From assembly GCA_946626265.1 (NCBI GenBank), contig CAMOUE010000034.1, positions 1 to 14,768 on the forward strand: a stretch of DNA of 14,768 bases, read 5' to 3'. This DNA is from an uncultured Eggerthellaceae bacterium. GTDB lineage: Bacteria; Actinomycetota; Coriobacteriia; Coriobacteriales; Eggerthellaceae. The position numbers were made by a program, and so were the translations under genes. Below are positions 7,230-13,179 of the stretch, one piece after another. Each line of letters opens with the position of its first letter. Position 1 is the stretch's first letter. Below the pieces are notes generated by a model. The model saw only the letters and a program-made list of their open reading frames with translations, did no database searches and was not told where the DNA came from.

Positions 7230-7235
7230 ATTGTA
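7230..7235 (-). promoter_or_regulatory. Likely -10 box of the universal stress gene
   Basis: TACAAT on the minus strand (5 of 6 to TATAAT) is 31 nt before the start codon and gives a leader of about 25 nt. No -35 element is recognisable 16-18 nt upstream, which may mean an activator or an alternative sigma factor. Confidence 0.45.
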
Positions 7236-7270
7236 CCCGTTCTTCGCGACACGGGGCCGACCCGCCCGGC

Positions 7271-7287
7271 AAAAGCCGCGCTGCGCG
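7271..7287 (-). terminator. Weak possible terminator after the permease
   Basis: On the minus strand CGCG-cag-CGCG is followed by GCTTTT, 30 nt past the permease stop. The stem is only 4 bp, so this is tentative. The rest of the 118-bp gap holds only the universal stress promoter. Confidence 0.25.
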
Positions 7288-7316
7288 CAAAAATCGGCGA
7301 GGCGAGCGGGTGGGCA

Positions 7317-8753
7317 CTACATGCTCGACAGGCGCTCCGGGGAAACGGCCACCTCGTCGACGTCGGCTTGCCCGATCGCACGAGGCGCCTCCTCGAGCTT
7401 CTCCTCGACGATGCCCGGGTTCACTGCCCGCTTCGCCTCGCGGGCGGCCTTCTTGGCCTCGCGGGCCGCCTTCTTCTTCGCGCTCTTCGACGAACCCACG
7501 TCGTTGCCGGCGAGGCGCTCCTCGAGGTTGCCGACCAGCTTGGCCAGCGGAATCGTGAGCACCAGGTAGAACAGGGCCGCGACGATGTACGGGGTGATCG
7601 AGCCGGTCGAGGCCACGATCGTCTTCGCGTACATGACGATTTCCATGACGCCGACGGCCGCGAGCAGCGACGTGTCCTTGTAGAGCAGGATGAACTCGCT
7701 CGTCATCGTGGGCAGGACGCGCCTGATCGTCTGGGGAATGATGACGAACATCATCGTCTGCGCACCCGTCATGCCGAGCGAACGCGCCGCCTCGAACTGG
7801 CCCTTGCTAATCGACTGGATGCCGGCGCGGAAAATCTCGCACTGGTAGGCGGCCGAGTTCAGGGCGAGCACGATCACGCCCAGGACGAACGGCGGGATTT
7901 GGATGCCCGCGAGCGGCAAGCCGAAGAACGCGATGTAGATCTGCAGGAAGACCGGGGTGCCGCGGACGACGTTCACGTACAGCGAGCCTATGCCGCGCAA
8001 GATGCCGATTTTCGACATGCGCATGAACGAGAAGATGAGGCCGATGGGAATCGCCAGGGGAAACGCCACGAACACGATGGCCAACGCCATGAGGAAGCCG
8101 CTGAACACGACGGGGAAGCTCGACACGAGGATGGGCGGGTTCAAGAACAGGCGCAAGAACTTGTTCGAGTTCCACGCCTGGACCCACGGCTGCTCCTCGA
8201 GGTAGCTCGACAGCTGCTCGGTCGGCGAGGTGACCTTCACCGGAATGGCCGGAATGTCGGAAACCTCGTGTGTCGTGCCGTCGGCCGTCGTGTACGTGCC
8301 CGTCAGCTGCATGTCGCCGCCGGCCACGGGGAACTCGACGCCGTACACCTCCAGGCGGAAGTAGCTGCCCGCGGAAGCCGGCTCGGCGAAGTTCACGAGC
8401 ACCGTCTGCCCTTCGGAAGCGAAGTCGACCTCCGGGTTCTCGCGCGTCATGAGGTCGTCGCCCGTCAAGACCGTCAGCCGCGCGCTCTCGAGCGAGTACT
8501 CGGTTCCCTCGGGGAGCGTCAGCGCGATCTGGCTGAGCGACTCGTCGTCTCCCGACTGCACCTCCCACGTGATGCGGGTCTCCACCCCGCCGAGGATGTC
8601 GCTTCCGGAGTTGGCGTTCGGCCGGGCCGTGCACTTGGCGGTTTCCAGCGCATACGCGGTGGGGGCAAGGCTCATCATGGCGAGCATGGCCAGAAGCACG
8701 ACAGACACGATTGCGTCCAGGACGCGCCACCTACGAGAATCGGTTAAACCCAT
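7317..8753 (-). CDS. Polar amino acid ABC transporter permease with N-terminal extracytoplasmic domain
   Basis: A protein of 478 residues, about twice the usual length of a HisM/GlnP-type permease. Residues 1-36 resemble a signal peptide or first TM (RRWR, then a Leu/Ala/Met core, PTAYALE). Residues 37-195 are a beta-rich, Thr/Gly/Glu-rich extracytoplasmic domain not recognised. Residues about 205-412 are the transport domain, with VNVVRGTPVFLQIYIAFFGLP and the EAA coupling loop CEIFRAGIQSISKGQFEAARSLGMT (305-329), then several TM helices. The C-terminal 60 residues are cytoplasmic and Lys/Ala/Arg/Glu-rich. AGGA 7 nt upstream supports the ATG at 8753. It follows the binding-protein gene, from which it is separated by a highly structured 231-bp gap. 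No GlnQ/HisP-type ATPase is in the window; the exporter at 1927-5277 is a different class and should not be its partner. Confidence 0.93.
   Translation of the reverse strand: MGLTDSRRWRVLDAIVSVVLLAMLAMMSLAPTAYALETAKCTARPNANSGSDILGGVETRITWEVQSGDDESLSQIALTLPEGTEYSLESARLTVLTGDDLMTRENPEVDFASEGQTVLVNFAEPASAGSYFRLEVYGVEFPVAGGDMQLTGTYTTADGTTHEVSDIPAIPVKVTSPTEQLSSYLEEQPWVQAWNSNKFLRLFLNPPILVSSFPVVFSGFLMALAIVFVAFPLAIPIGLIFSFMRMSKIGILRGIGSLYVNVVRGTPVFLQIYIAFFGLPLAGIQIPPFVLGVIVLALNSAAYQCEIFRAGIQSISKGQFEAARSLGMTGAQTMMFVIIPQTIRRVLPTMTSEFILLYKDTSLLAAVGVMEIVMYAKTIVASTGSITPYIVAALFYLVLTIPLAKLVGNLEERLAGNDVGSSKSAKKKAAREAKKAAREAKRAVNPGIVEEKLEEAPRAIGQADVDEVAVSPERLSSM
7422..7481 (-). repeat. Lys/Ala/Arg repeat in the permease C-terminal tail
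   Basis: Residues 425-444 read AKKKAAREAKKAAREAKRAV, a repeated KKAAREA unit mirrored as a direct repeat in DNA. It is predicted to be a charged cytoplasmic helix. Confidence 0.6.
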
Positions 8754-8833
8754 ACGACTATCCTAATCTTGTCCGCGCGCATCCGTGCGCGCCATTAATC
8801 CTGTAGCCCGAAACTTTAGCATACCTGAGCAGA

Positions 8834-8851
8834 CGCCGCCCAAAAGCGGCG
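8834..8851 (-). other. 6-bp hairpin overlapping the long inverted repeat
   Basis: CGCCGC-ccaaaa-GCGGCG. Its right arm shares 8848-8851 with the outer end of the long inverted repeat, so the two folds compete for these bases. Confidence 0.5.
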
Positions 8852-8937
8852 CCCAGGCGCCCCGTTTCGACATGACGCGCCGCGTGGCCATCGCGCGGCA
8901 CGTGAAACCATGGTCGAGCACGGGGCGTCTGGGCGCC
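8848..8937 (-). repeat. Long imperfect inverted repeat
   Basis: The arms begin GGCGCCCAGGCGCCCCGT at 8848 and its near-complement ending at 8937, 17 of 18 matched. Pairing resumes through TCGAC, ATG and ACG(C/T)GCCGCG with small bulges, leaving a short loop around 8885-8892. About 35 of 40 positions on the shorter arm can pair, giving a roughly 90-nt stem-loop in the mRNA. Confidence 0.7.
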
Positions 8938-8944
8938 CATGAAC

Positions 8945-8970
8945 GCCGGGCGGCTTCGGGGCCGCCCGGC
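8945..8970 (-). terminator. GC-rich hairpin just past the binding-protein gene (partial terminator or stabiliser)
   Basis: GCCGGGCGGC-ttcggg-GCCGCCCGGC is a perfect 10-bp stem 14 nt after the binding-protein stop. The minus-strand sequence after it (GTTCATGGG) is not T-rich, so read-through into the permease is expected. Confidence 0.5.
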
Positions 8971-8984
8971 GAATCTCGGCAGTA

Positions 8985-9878
8985 CTACAGGTACTGGTCG
9001 ACGAGACGATCGATCTCGCCGGAAGCGCTCAGCTTGGCGAGCGCGTCGTTGACGGCGCTAAGCAGGGCCGCGTTGTCCTTCGAGACGACGATAGCGTACT
9101 CTTCGCCCGTAGCGATCGACTTCACGACCTCAGCGTCCTGGTAGGCATCCTTGAGCATGCGCTCGACGACGGCCTTGTTCGTGCAGACGGCGTTCGCCTG
9201 GCCGGCCTGCATGGCGGCAAAGGCGTCGGTCGAGTTGCCGTAAGGCTGTGCGGTCGCCTTCGGGTAGTTCTCCTGGACGTAGGCCTCGCCGGTGGTGCCG
9301 CTCTGGACGGCGATGATGACGCCGTCGGCGTTCAGGGCCTCGTCGGCGTTGTCGGCGGTGATGTCCCCGCCCTTCATGACGGCGATTGCCTGGTCGTCAA
9401 TGTAGTACGAGTCGGAGAAGTTGATCTCCTTGGCGCGCTCGGGATCGACCGAGAAGCCGGAAATGCCCATGTCGACCTGGCCACCGGCGGCAACGGCCGG
9501 GATGATGGCGTCGAACTGCAGGGTCTTGAACTCGGGCTCGAGGCCGAGCTCGGCGGCGACGGCCTTGCCGATCTCGATGTCGAGGCCGACGTACTCGCCG
9601 TTCTCGAGGTTCTCGAACGGCGGGTAGTCCGGAGACGTGCCGATGACGAGCTTGCCGTCGGTCAACAGGCCGAGGCCCGTATCGGCGGCAGCCGCGCTCG
9701 ACGCACTCGCGGAAGCGCTCGCAGAGGAGGCGCTTGCGGACGCGGCGCTCGCAGAACCGCTTGCAGACGAAGCGCTCGCGCTGCTTGCAGAGCCGCCCGA
9801 CGAGCAGCCGAACAGAGCCAGCGCAGCAACCATGACGCCCGCGGCGGCCAGCACCGCAAACTTGCTGAACTTCTTCAT
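8985..9878 (-). CDS. Amino acid ABC transporter substrate-binding lipoprotein (SBP family 3)
   Basis: A protein of 297 residues. The signal peptide (MKKFSKFAVL...ALALFGC) ends in a lipobox LFGC with lipidated Cys25. A Ser/Ala linker (27-66) leads to a family 3 binding domain starting KLVIGTSPDYPPFE. Recognisable parts are GLDIEIGKAVAAELG, FDAIIPAVAAGGQVDMGISGFS, the ligand carboxylate Arg148 in DPERAKEINFSDSYY and the hinge segment VQSGTTGEAY. The position that in GlnH is the alpha-amino-binding Asp (AVLHD) is Asn234 here (AVCTN). The protein sits on the outer face of the membrane and delivers a polar amino acid or related compound to the downstream permease. The ATG at 9878 is the signal peptide start; the open frame continuing upstream to 10928 crosses two other genes and is not used. 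The ribosome site is a purine run, GGGAAGGGAAG, near the start. Confidence 0.95.
   Translation of the reverse strand: MKKFSKFAVLAAAGVMVAALALFGCSSGGSASSASASSASGSASAASASASSASASASASSAAAADTGLGLLTDGKLVIGTSPDYPPFENLENGEYVGLDIEIGKAVAAELGLEPEFKTLQFDAIIPAVAAGGQVDMGISGFSVDPERAKEINFSDSYYIDDQAIAVMKGGDITADNADEALNADGVIIAVQSGTTGEAYVQENYPKATAQPYGNSTDAFAAMQAGQANAVCTNKAVVERMLKDAYQDAEVVKSIATGEEYAIVVSKDNAALLSAVNDALAKLSASGEIDRLVDQYL
9681..9800 (-). repeat. Ser/Ala low-complexity linker in the binding protein
   Basis: Residues 27-66 consist almost wholly of Ser and Ala, coded by repeated gcgctcgcagag/gacgcgg-like triplets. It tethers the binding domain to the lipid anchor and is a likely site of length variation. 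Confidence 0.75.
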
Positions 9879-9905
9879 ATTCTTCCCTTCCCCAAATGGT
9901 TTTCT

Positions 9906-9927
9906 ACCGTGCGCAAAAACGCACGGT
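9906..9927. promoter_or_regulatory. Inverted repeat across the likely transcription start (candidate operator)
   Basis: ACCGTGCG-caaaaa-CGCACGGT is a perfect 8-bp-arm inverted repeat beginning 3 nt past the -10 box. The start point would fall inside it, the usual place for a repressor site; it could also form a hairpin at the 5' end of the mRNA. Confidence 0.5.
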
Positions 9928-9930
9928 AAC

Positions 9931-9960
9931 AATATAGACCAGCGACGAGAGCGAGAACAA
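9931..9960 (-). promoter_or_regulatory. Promoter of the binding protein-permease unit
   Basis: On the minus strand TTGTTC (9960-9955), an 18-nt spacer and TATATT (9936-9931) make a plausible vegetative promoter in the 95-bp gap after the alarmone synthetase gene. It gives a leader of about 45 nt. Confidence 0.55.
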
Positions 9961-9973
9961 GCCGAACGCAGTG

Positions 9974-10771
9974 CTATTTCTTGGATTTCCCGCTCGCGTC
10001 GAGCATGTTCGCCATGCGCTGCATGCGGCCCTCGAGCTTCTCGAGGATCTCGCTGCAGTCTTTGAGCTCGTCGTGGAACTGCCCGTTGTCGACGTCCGCA
10101 ATCGCCTTGTACTTCAGATCGTGCTCGAGGCTCGCCCAATAGTCCATCGCGATCGTGCGGATCTGGACCTCGACCGGAATCATCTGCTTGCTGTCCATGA
10201 AGTACACCGGGATGCGGACGATCGCATGCAGGCTCCTGTAGCCGTTGGGCTTGGGCTTCTCGATGTAGTTCTTGATGCGCACGATCTCCAGGTCGTCCTG
10301 GCGACGCAGCAGCCCGACCAGGCTCTTGACGTCGTTGATGTACGAGCAGATCACACGCACGCCCGCCACGTCCATGAGGTATTCCTCGAGGTTGCCGATA
10401 GTCGGGTCCTTGCCGTAGCGGATCAGCTTGTCGTAGATGCTCGCAGGCGACTTGATGCGCGACTCGATATGGTGGATGGGGTTGCGGTTGCGCTTGAGCG
10501 AAAGGTCCTTGTCGAGAATCTCGAAGCGCACGACCATCTCGCGCATCGCGGCCTCGTATTTCTGGAGCACGCGGTCGATGCCCGCCGAGAACTCCTGGTA
10601 GCGCTCGAGGGCCTGAAGGTCTATTTCGAGCTCTTGCTGTTCCGACCTGATGGAAGCGGGAATGGACGGCGCGAGCGACCAGGGTGCACCGGGCATGACC
10701 CCCGTCGGGGTGACGCGAATCGTCGTGTTGGGACCCCCCACGCGCTTTGTCTGCTTGTGCTTCCCCACCAT
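9974..10771 (-). CDS. Small alarmone synthetase, RelA/SpoT-domain GTP pyrophosphokinase
   Basis: A protein of 265 residues with only the (p)ppGpp synthetase domain and no HD hydrolase, TGS or ACT part, so it is a small alarmone synthetase (RelP/RelQ-like group). It should transfer pyrophosphate from ATP to GDP or GTP in the cytoplasm. Visible motifs: RIKSPASIYDKL (105-116), DVAGVRVICSY (134-144, metal Asp), KPNGYRSLHAIVRIP (174-188, G-loop) and VEVQIRTIAMDYWASLEHDLKYK (200-222). Residues 1-45 form an N-terminal extension beyond the usual domain. The start at 10771 is fixed by AAGGAGG 7 nt upstream and by the TGATG overlap with mazG; an upstream in-frame ATG at 10798 has no such site. Translational coupling to MazG suggests one regulated unit. 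Which of RelP or RelQ it resembles more cannot be decided by eye. Confidence 0.9.
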   Translation of the reverse strand: MVGKHKQTKRVGGPNTTIRVTPTGVMPGAPWSLAPSIPASIRSEQQELEIDLQALERYQEFSAGIDRVLQKYEAAMREMVVRFEILDKDLSLKRNRNPIHHIESRIKSPASIYDKLIRYGKDPTIGNLEEYLMDVAGVRVICSYINDVKSLVGLLRRQDDLEIVRIKNYIEKPKPNGYRSLHAIVRIPVYFMDSKQMIPVEVQIRTIAMDYWASLEHDLKYKAIADVDNGQFHDELKDCSEILEKLEGRMQRMANMLDASGKSKK

Positions 10772-11628
10772 CACTCGGCCTCCTTGGCACGGTTCCAATA
10801 CGCATCCATCTGGTCGAGAGACAGCTCCTCGACCGTGCGCCCTTCGGCGCGCGCCTGGTCCTCGACCGCCGAGAACCTGCGACGGAACTTGGCGTTCGAG
10901 GCGCGTAGCGCGCTTTCGGCGTCGACACCCATCTTACGCGCCACGTTCACGAGCGCAAACAGCAAGTCGCCGAACTCCATCTCAACGGCCGCGACGCGCG
11001 GGTCCACCTCGGCGGGCGCGGACTCGTAGGCGCCCGGGTCTTTCGGCAGCACCTTGCCATCGGGCGTTTTCGGCGCGTCCGCGTATGCCACCTCGAGCTC
11101 CGCGCGCTCTTCTGCGACCTTTTCCCATACGCCGTCGAGCGTGTCCCACTCGAAGCCGGCCGCCGCGGCGCGCCGGGAGATCTTCTGCGCCTGGAGCAGG
11201 GCCGGGAAATGCGTGGGCACGTCGTCGAGCAGGTGCGCGTCGCGCGGCGCCGCCTTCTTCTCGGACAGCTTCACCTGCTCCCACAGCTCCGCGACCTCGT
11301 TGGCGTTCGACGCGTCCCAATCGCCGAAAACGTGCGGGTGGCGTCGTATCATCTTCGCGTCGATACCCGCGCAAACGTCGTCGATGTCGAACTCGCCGGC
11401 GTCGGCAGCGACCTGGCTTTGAAGCACGACCTGCAAGAGCACGTCGCCGAGCTCCTCGCGTATATGCCCGGGATCGCCCGATTCAATGGCGTCGACGGCT
11501 TCGTAGGCTTCCTCGATGAGGTAGTCGCCAAGCGATGCGTGGGTTTGCGCGCGGTTCCACGGGCAACCCGCAGGACCGCGCAGCCTGGCTATCGTGTCGA
11601 CGAACTTGTCGAACTCCGCATGCGCCAT
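10771..11628 (-). CDS. mazG: MazG nucleoside triphosphate pyrophosphohydrolase, two-domain
   Basis: A protein of 285 residues (E. coli MazG is 263). It hydrolyses (d)NTPs to NMP and pyrophosphate in the cytoplasm. The N-terminal domain has LRGPAGCPWNRAQTH (16-30) and the metal-binding helices EEAYEAVDAI (39-48) and EELGDVLLQV (58-67). The second domain repeats the pattern with EERAELE (173-179) and EMEFGDLLFALVNVARKMG (216-234), and a typical KFRRRF segment. A Pro/Asp/Gly-rich insertion (about 182-210) separates the two helices of the second domain, where E. coli MazG has a shorter link. The ATG at 11628 shares its A with the TAA of the DHHW gene (TAATG), and its own TGA overlaps the next ATG, so it is coupled on both sides. 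In E. coli MazG lies in the relA-mazEF operon and lowers (p)ppGpp. Confidence 0.95.
   Translation of the reverse strand: MAHAEFDKFVDTIARLRGPAGCPWNRAQTHASLGDYLIEEAYEAVDAIESGDPGHIREELGDVLLQVVLQSQVAADAGEFDIDDVCAGIDAKMIRRHPHVFGDWDASNANEVAELWEQVKLSEKKAAPRDAHLLDDVPTHFPALLQAQKISRRAAAAGFEWDTLDGVWEKVAEERAELEVAYADAPKTPDGKVLPKDPGAYESAPAEVDPRVAAVEMEFGDLLFALVNVARKMGVDAESALRASNAKFRRRFSAVEDQARAEGRTVEELSLDQMDAYWNRAKEAE
10779..10785 (-). promoter_or_regulatory. Ribosome binding site deciding the alarmone synthetase start
   Basis: AAGGAGG on the minus strand, inside the 3' end of mazG and 7 nt from the ATG at 10771. Confidence 0.75.
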
Positions 11629-13166
11629 TACGCACCAGCCTCCGCGTCGGAGGAAGAGCCCGAGCCCGACTCGGCGCCGTCGGTCGCCGCCGCTTCAGCG
11701 GAGGCGGATTCGGAACCCGTCGCAGCTTGGTCGTCGGGATACACGATCGTCGAGAGCATGTCGGAACAATCGTAGGTGCCGGCGAACATCAGCACGTTCT
11801 CGAATATGACGTCCTGGATGTCGTGCTCTTTGACGAAATCGACGAGCTTCTGGTTCGAGTAGCGGAAGTCGAACGTGTAGATGTCCTCGTAGTTGTCGAC
11901 GAGGACCGAGACGAACGGGTTGCCGAACGAATCCTTGATGACCACGCACGACGAGCCGTCCGTAACCGCCGGGTTGTGGATATGGGAGAGCGGCCGGTTG
12001 CCGCACACGAAGCAGCTGTACTTGTTCTCGTCGTCTCCCGCGCTCGTCAGGTCCGTGATGACGGGGCCCTCCATCTTCGAGCTCGGGTCGAGGTCGTCCA
12101 CCCAGTACTCCATCTCGTTCGTGCCCTGGGGAATGCGGGCATAGACCGTGTCGGGCGCGAAGCCCTTGGTCGCGGCGACCTCGTACTCGCCGACGAACGG
12201 GTAGAACGCCAGCTCCTCCCATTGGTCGAACGGCGCGGGGTCGATGCCCTTCTCCTTGCAGAAGCTCGTGTACACGTAGTAGGCCGCAAGCTGCTGCCAG
12301 TGGAAGTCGGTGCGGAAATACAGCTCCTCGTCGCGGTGCTCGTAGAGGACGTCGAACGTCGGGACGGGTATCACCTTGTCGTTCATGAGGCTGTAGAAGT
12401 AGTCGATGGCCTGTTTCTGGTTGGGCACGCCGAGGCTCGCGAGCGTCGCGTCGTCGAGCATGATGCCCGCGTTCGTGGGCAAGAGCACCGAATAGACGTT
12501 GACGCCGTCGCCCACGAGGTCGGCCGCATCGTTGATGACGTCGGCGTATGCCTGGGTTGCGCCCTGGTCGAAGTAGTACAGCGTATAGCACGCCTGCTTC
12601 TCCGCGTCGACGTACACGCCGTCGGTGATCTGCTCCTCGATGTTCGCCGCGCGCTCGCGCACCTCGGGCGCGGCGATGTTGTGCGGCCGCTCGCGCGTCT
12701 CGGTGACGCGCTCGCCCTCGGGCGGCAGCTCGTCGCTTGTGCGGTTTCCGCCGATGAGCTGGGTGTCGGGCTGGATTCCGTACAGGTTCTTCAACCCCAG
12801 GTTCATGCGAACCAAAGGCTCGCGCAGCGGGAACGTGTCGGCGTACCACAACGACACGTCCGACGTGAACGTCCCGTCCAGAAACGTCTCCGCCGTCACG
12901 GCTGGAAACGGCGTGAGCGTGCGGTTCTCGAGCGTCGACGTCGTCGGGCGCGCGAAGAACACGAGGCCGACGATGCATCCGATAACCATGGCGGCGCCAA
13001 ACGCGCGGACGCCGTAGTCGCGCCATCTCATGATGGTCTTGCGCTGCGGGGACATTTTCGAGCGCGCCGTCGCGCGCCTGCCCGCACCCTCGCGGGCGCC
13101 GTCGGAGCGCCGCGCGGAAGGGCGGCGGCTCGGCTGTTCGCTATTGGATGTACGCTTGGTCGGCAT
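11628..13166 (-). CDS. DHHW-family surface acetylation protein (AlgJ/AlgX-like SGNH fold)
   Basis: A protein of 512 residues, the usual partner of an MBOAT acyltransferase. A Lys/Arg/Ser-rich cytoplasmic tail (1-50) precedes one TM helix (about 53-73). The large outer domain follows. The hallmark motif appears as TDFHWQQLAAYYVY (286-299), giving the Asp287-x-His289 pair, and VIKDSFGNPFVS (409-420) supplies the candidate nucleophile Ser413. This arrangement matches DHHW/AlgX enzymes that pass acyl groups from the membrane partner to a cell-surface glycan. The acceptor is unknown. The C-terminal 35 residues are a Ser/Ala/Glu/Gly-rich tail. The ATG at 13166 is supported by AGGAG about 10 nt upstream; internal Met38 and Met46 lack ribosome sites. 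It starts 13 nt after the MBOAT stop and overlaps mazG at the other end. Confidence 0.88.
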   Translation of the reverse strand: MPTKRTSNSEQPSRRPSARRSDGAREGAGRRATARSKMSPQRKTIMRWRDYGVRAFGAAMVIGCIVGLVFFARPTTSTLENRTLTPFPAVTAETFLDGTFTSDVSLWYADTFPLREPLVRMNLGLKNLYGIQPDTQLIGGNRTSDELPPEGERVTETRERPHNIAAPEVRERAANIEEQITDGVYVDAEKQACYTLYYFDQGATQAYADVINDAADLVGDGVNVYSVLLPTNAGIMLDDATLASLGVPNQKQAIDYFYSLMNDKVIPVPTFDVLYEHRDEELYFRTDFHWQQLAAYYVYTSFCKEKGIDPAPFDQWEELAFYPFVGEYEVAATKGFAPDTVYARIPQGTNEMEYWVDDLDPSSKMEGPVITDLTSAGDDENKYSCFVCGNRPLSHIHNPAVTDGSSCVVIKDSFGNPFVSVLVDNYEDIYTFDFRYSNQKLVDFVKEHDIQDVIFENVLMFAGTYDCSDMLSTIVYPDDQAATGSESASAEAAATDGAESGSGSSSDAEAGA

Positions 13167-13179
13167 TGCCTGGCATCTC

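Larger units (their letters stand above)
8754..8984 (-). other. Intercistronic region with four hairpins between binding protein and permease
   Basis: The 231-bp gap has no gene. In transcription order it holds a 10-bp perfect hairpin (8945-8970), a long imperfect inverted repeat (8848-8937), a 6-bp hairpin (8834-8851) and a 7-bp hairpin GCGCGCA-tccg-TGCGCGC (8775-8792). The permease ribosome site (AGGA, 8761-8764 area) follows. TATGCT about 60-70 nt before the permease start could be a weak internal -10 box. Confidence 0.65.

Noticed and set aside
10772..10798. Earlier ATG for the alarmone synthetase at 10798
   Set aside because: It lacks a ribosome site, whereas the ATG at 10771 has AAGGAGG at ideal spacing and the typical stop/start overlap.
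9879..10928. Upstream extension of the binding-protein frame to 10928
   Set aside because: The added 350 residues are low-complexity and overlap the alarmone synthetase and mazG; the lipoprotein signal peptide fixes the start at 9878.
9974..11628. Toxin-antitoxin module because mazG is present
   Set aside because: No mazE or mazF-like small genes occur on either side; mazG is directly fused by overlap to its neighbours.
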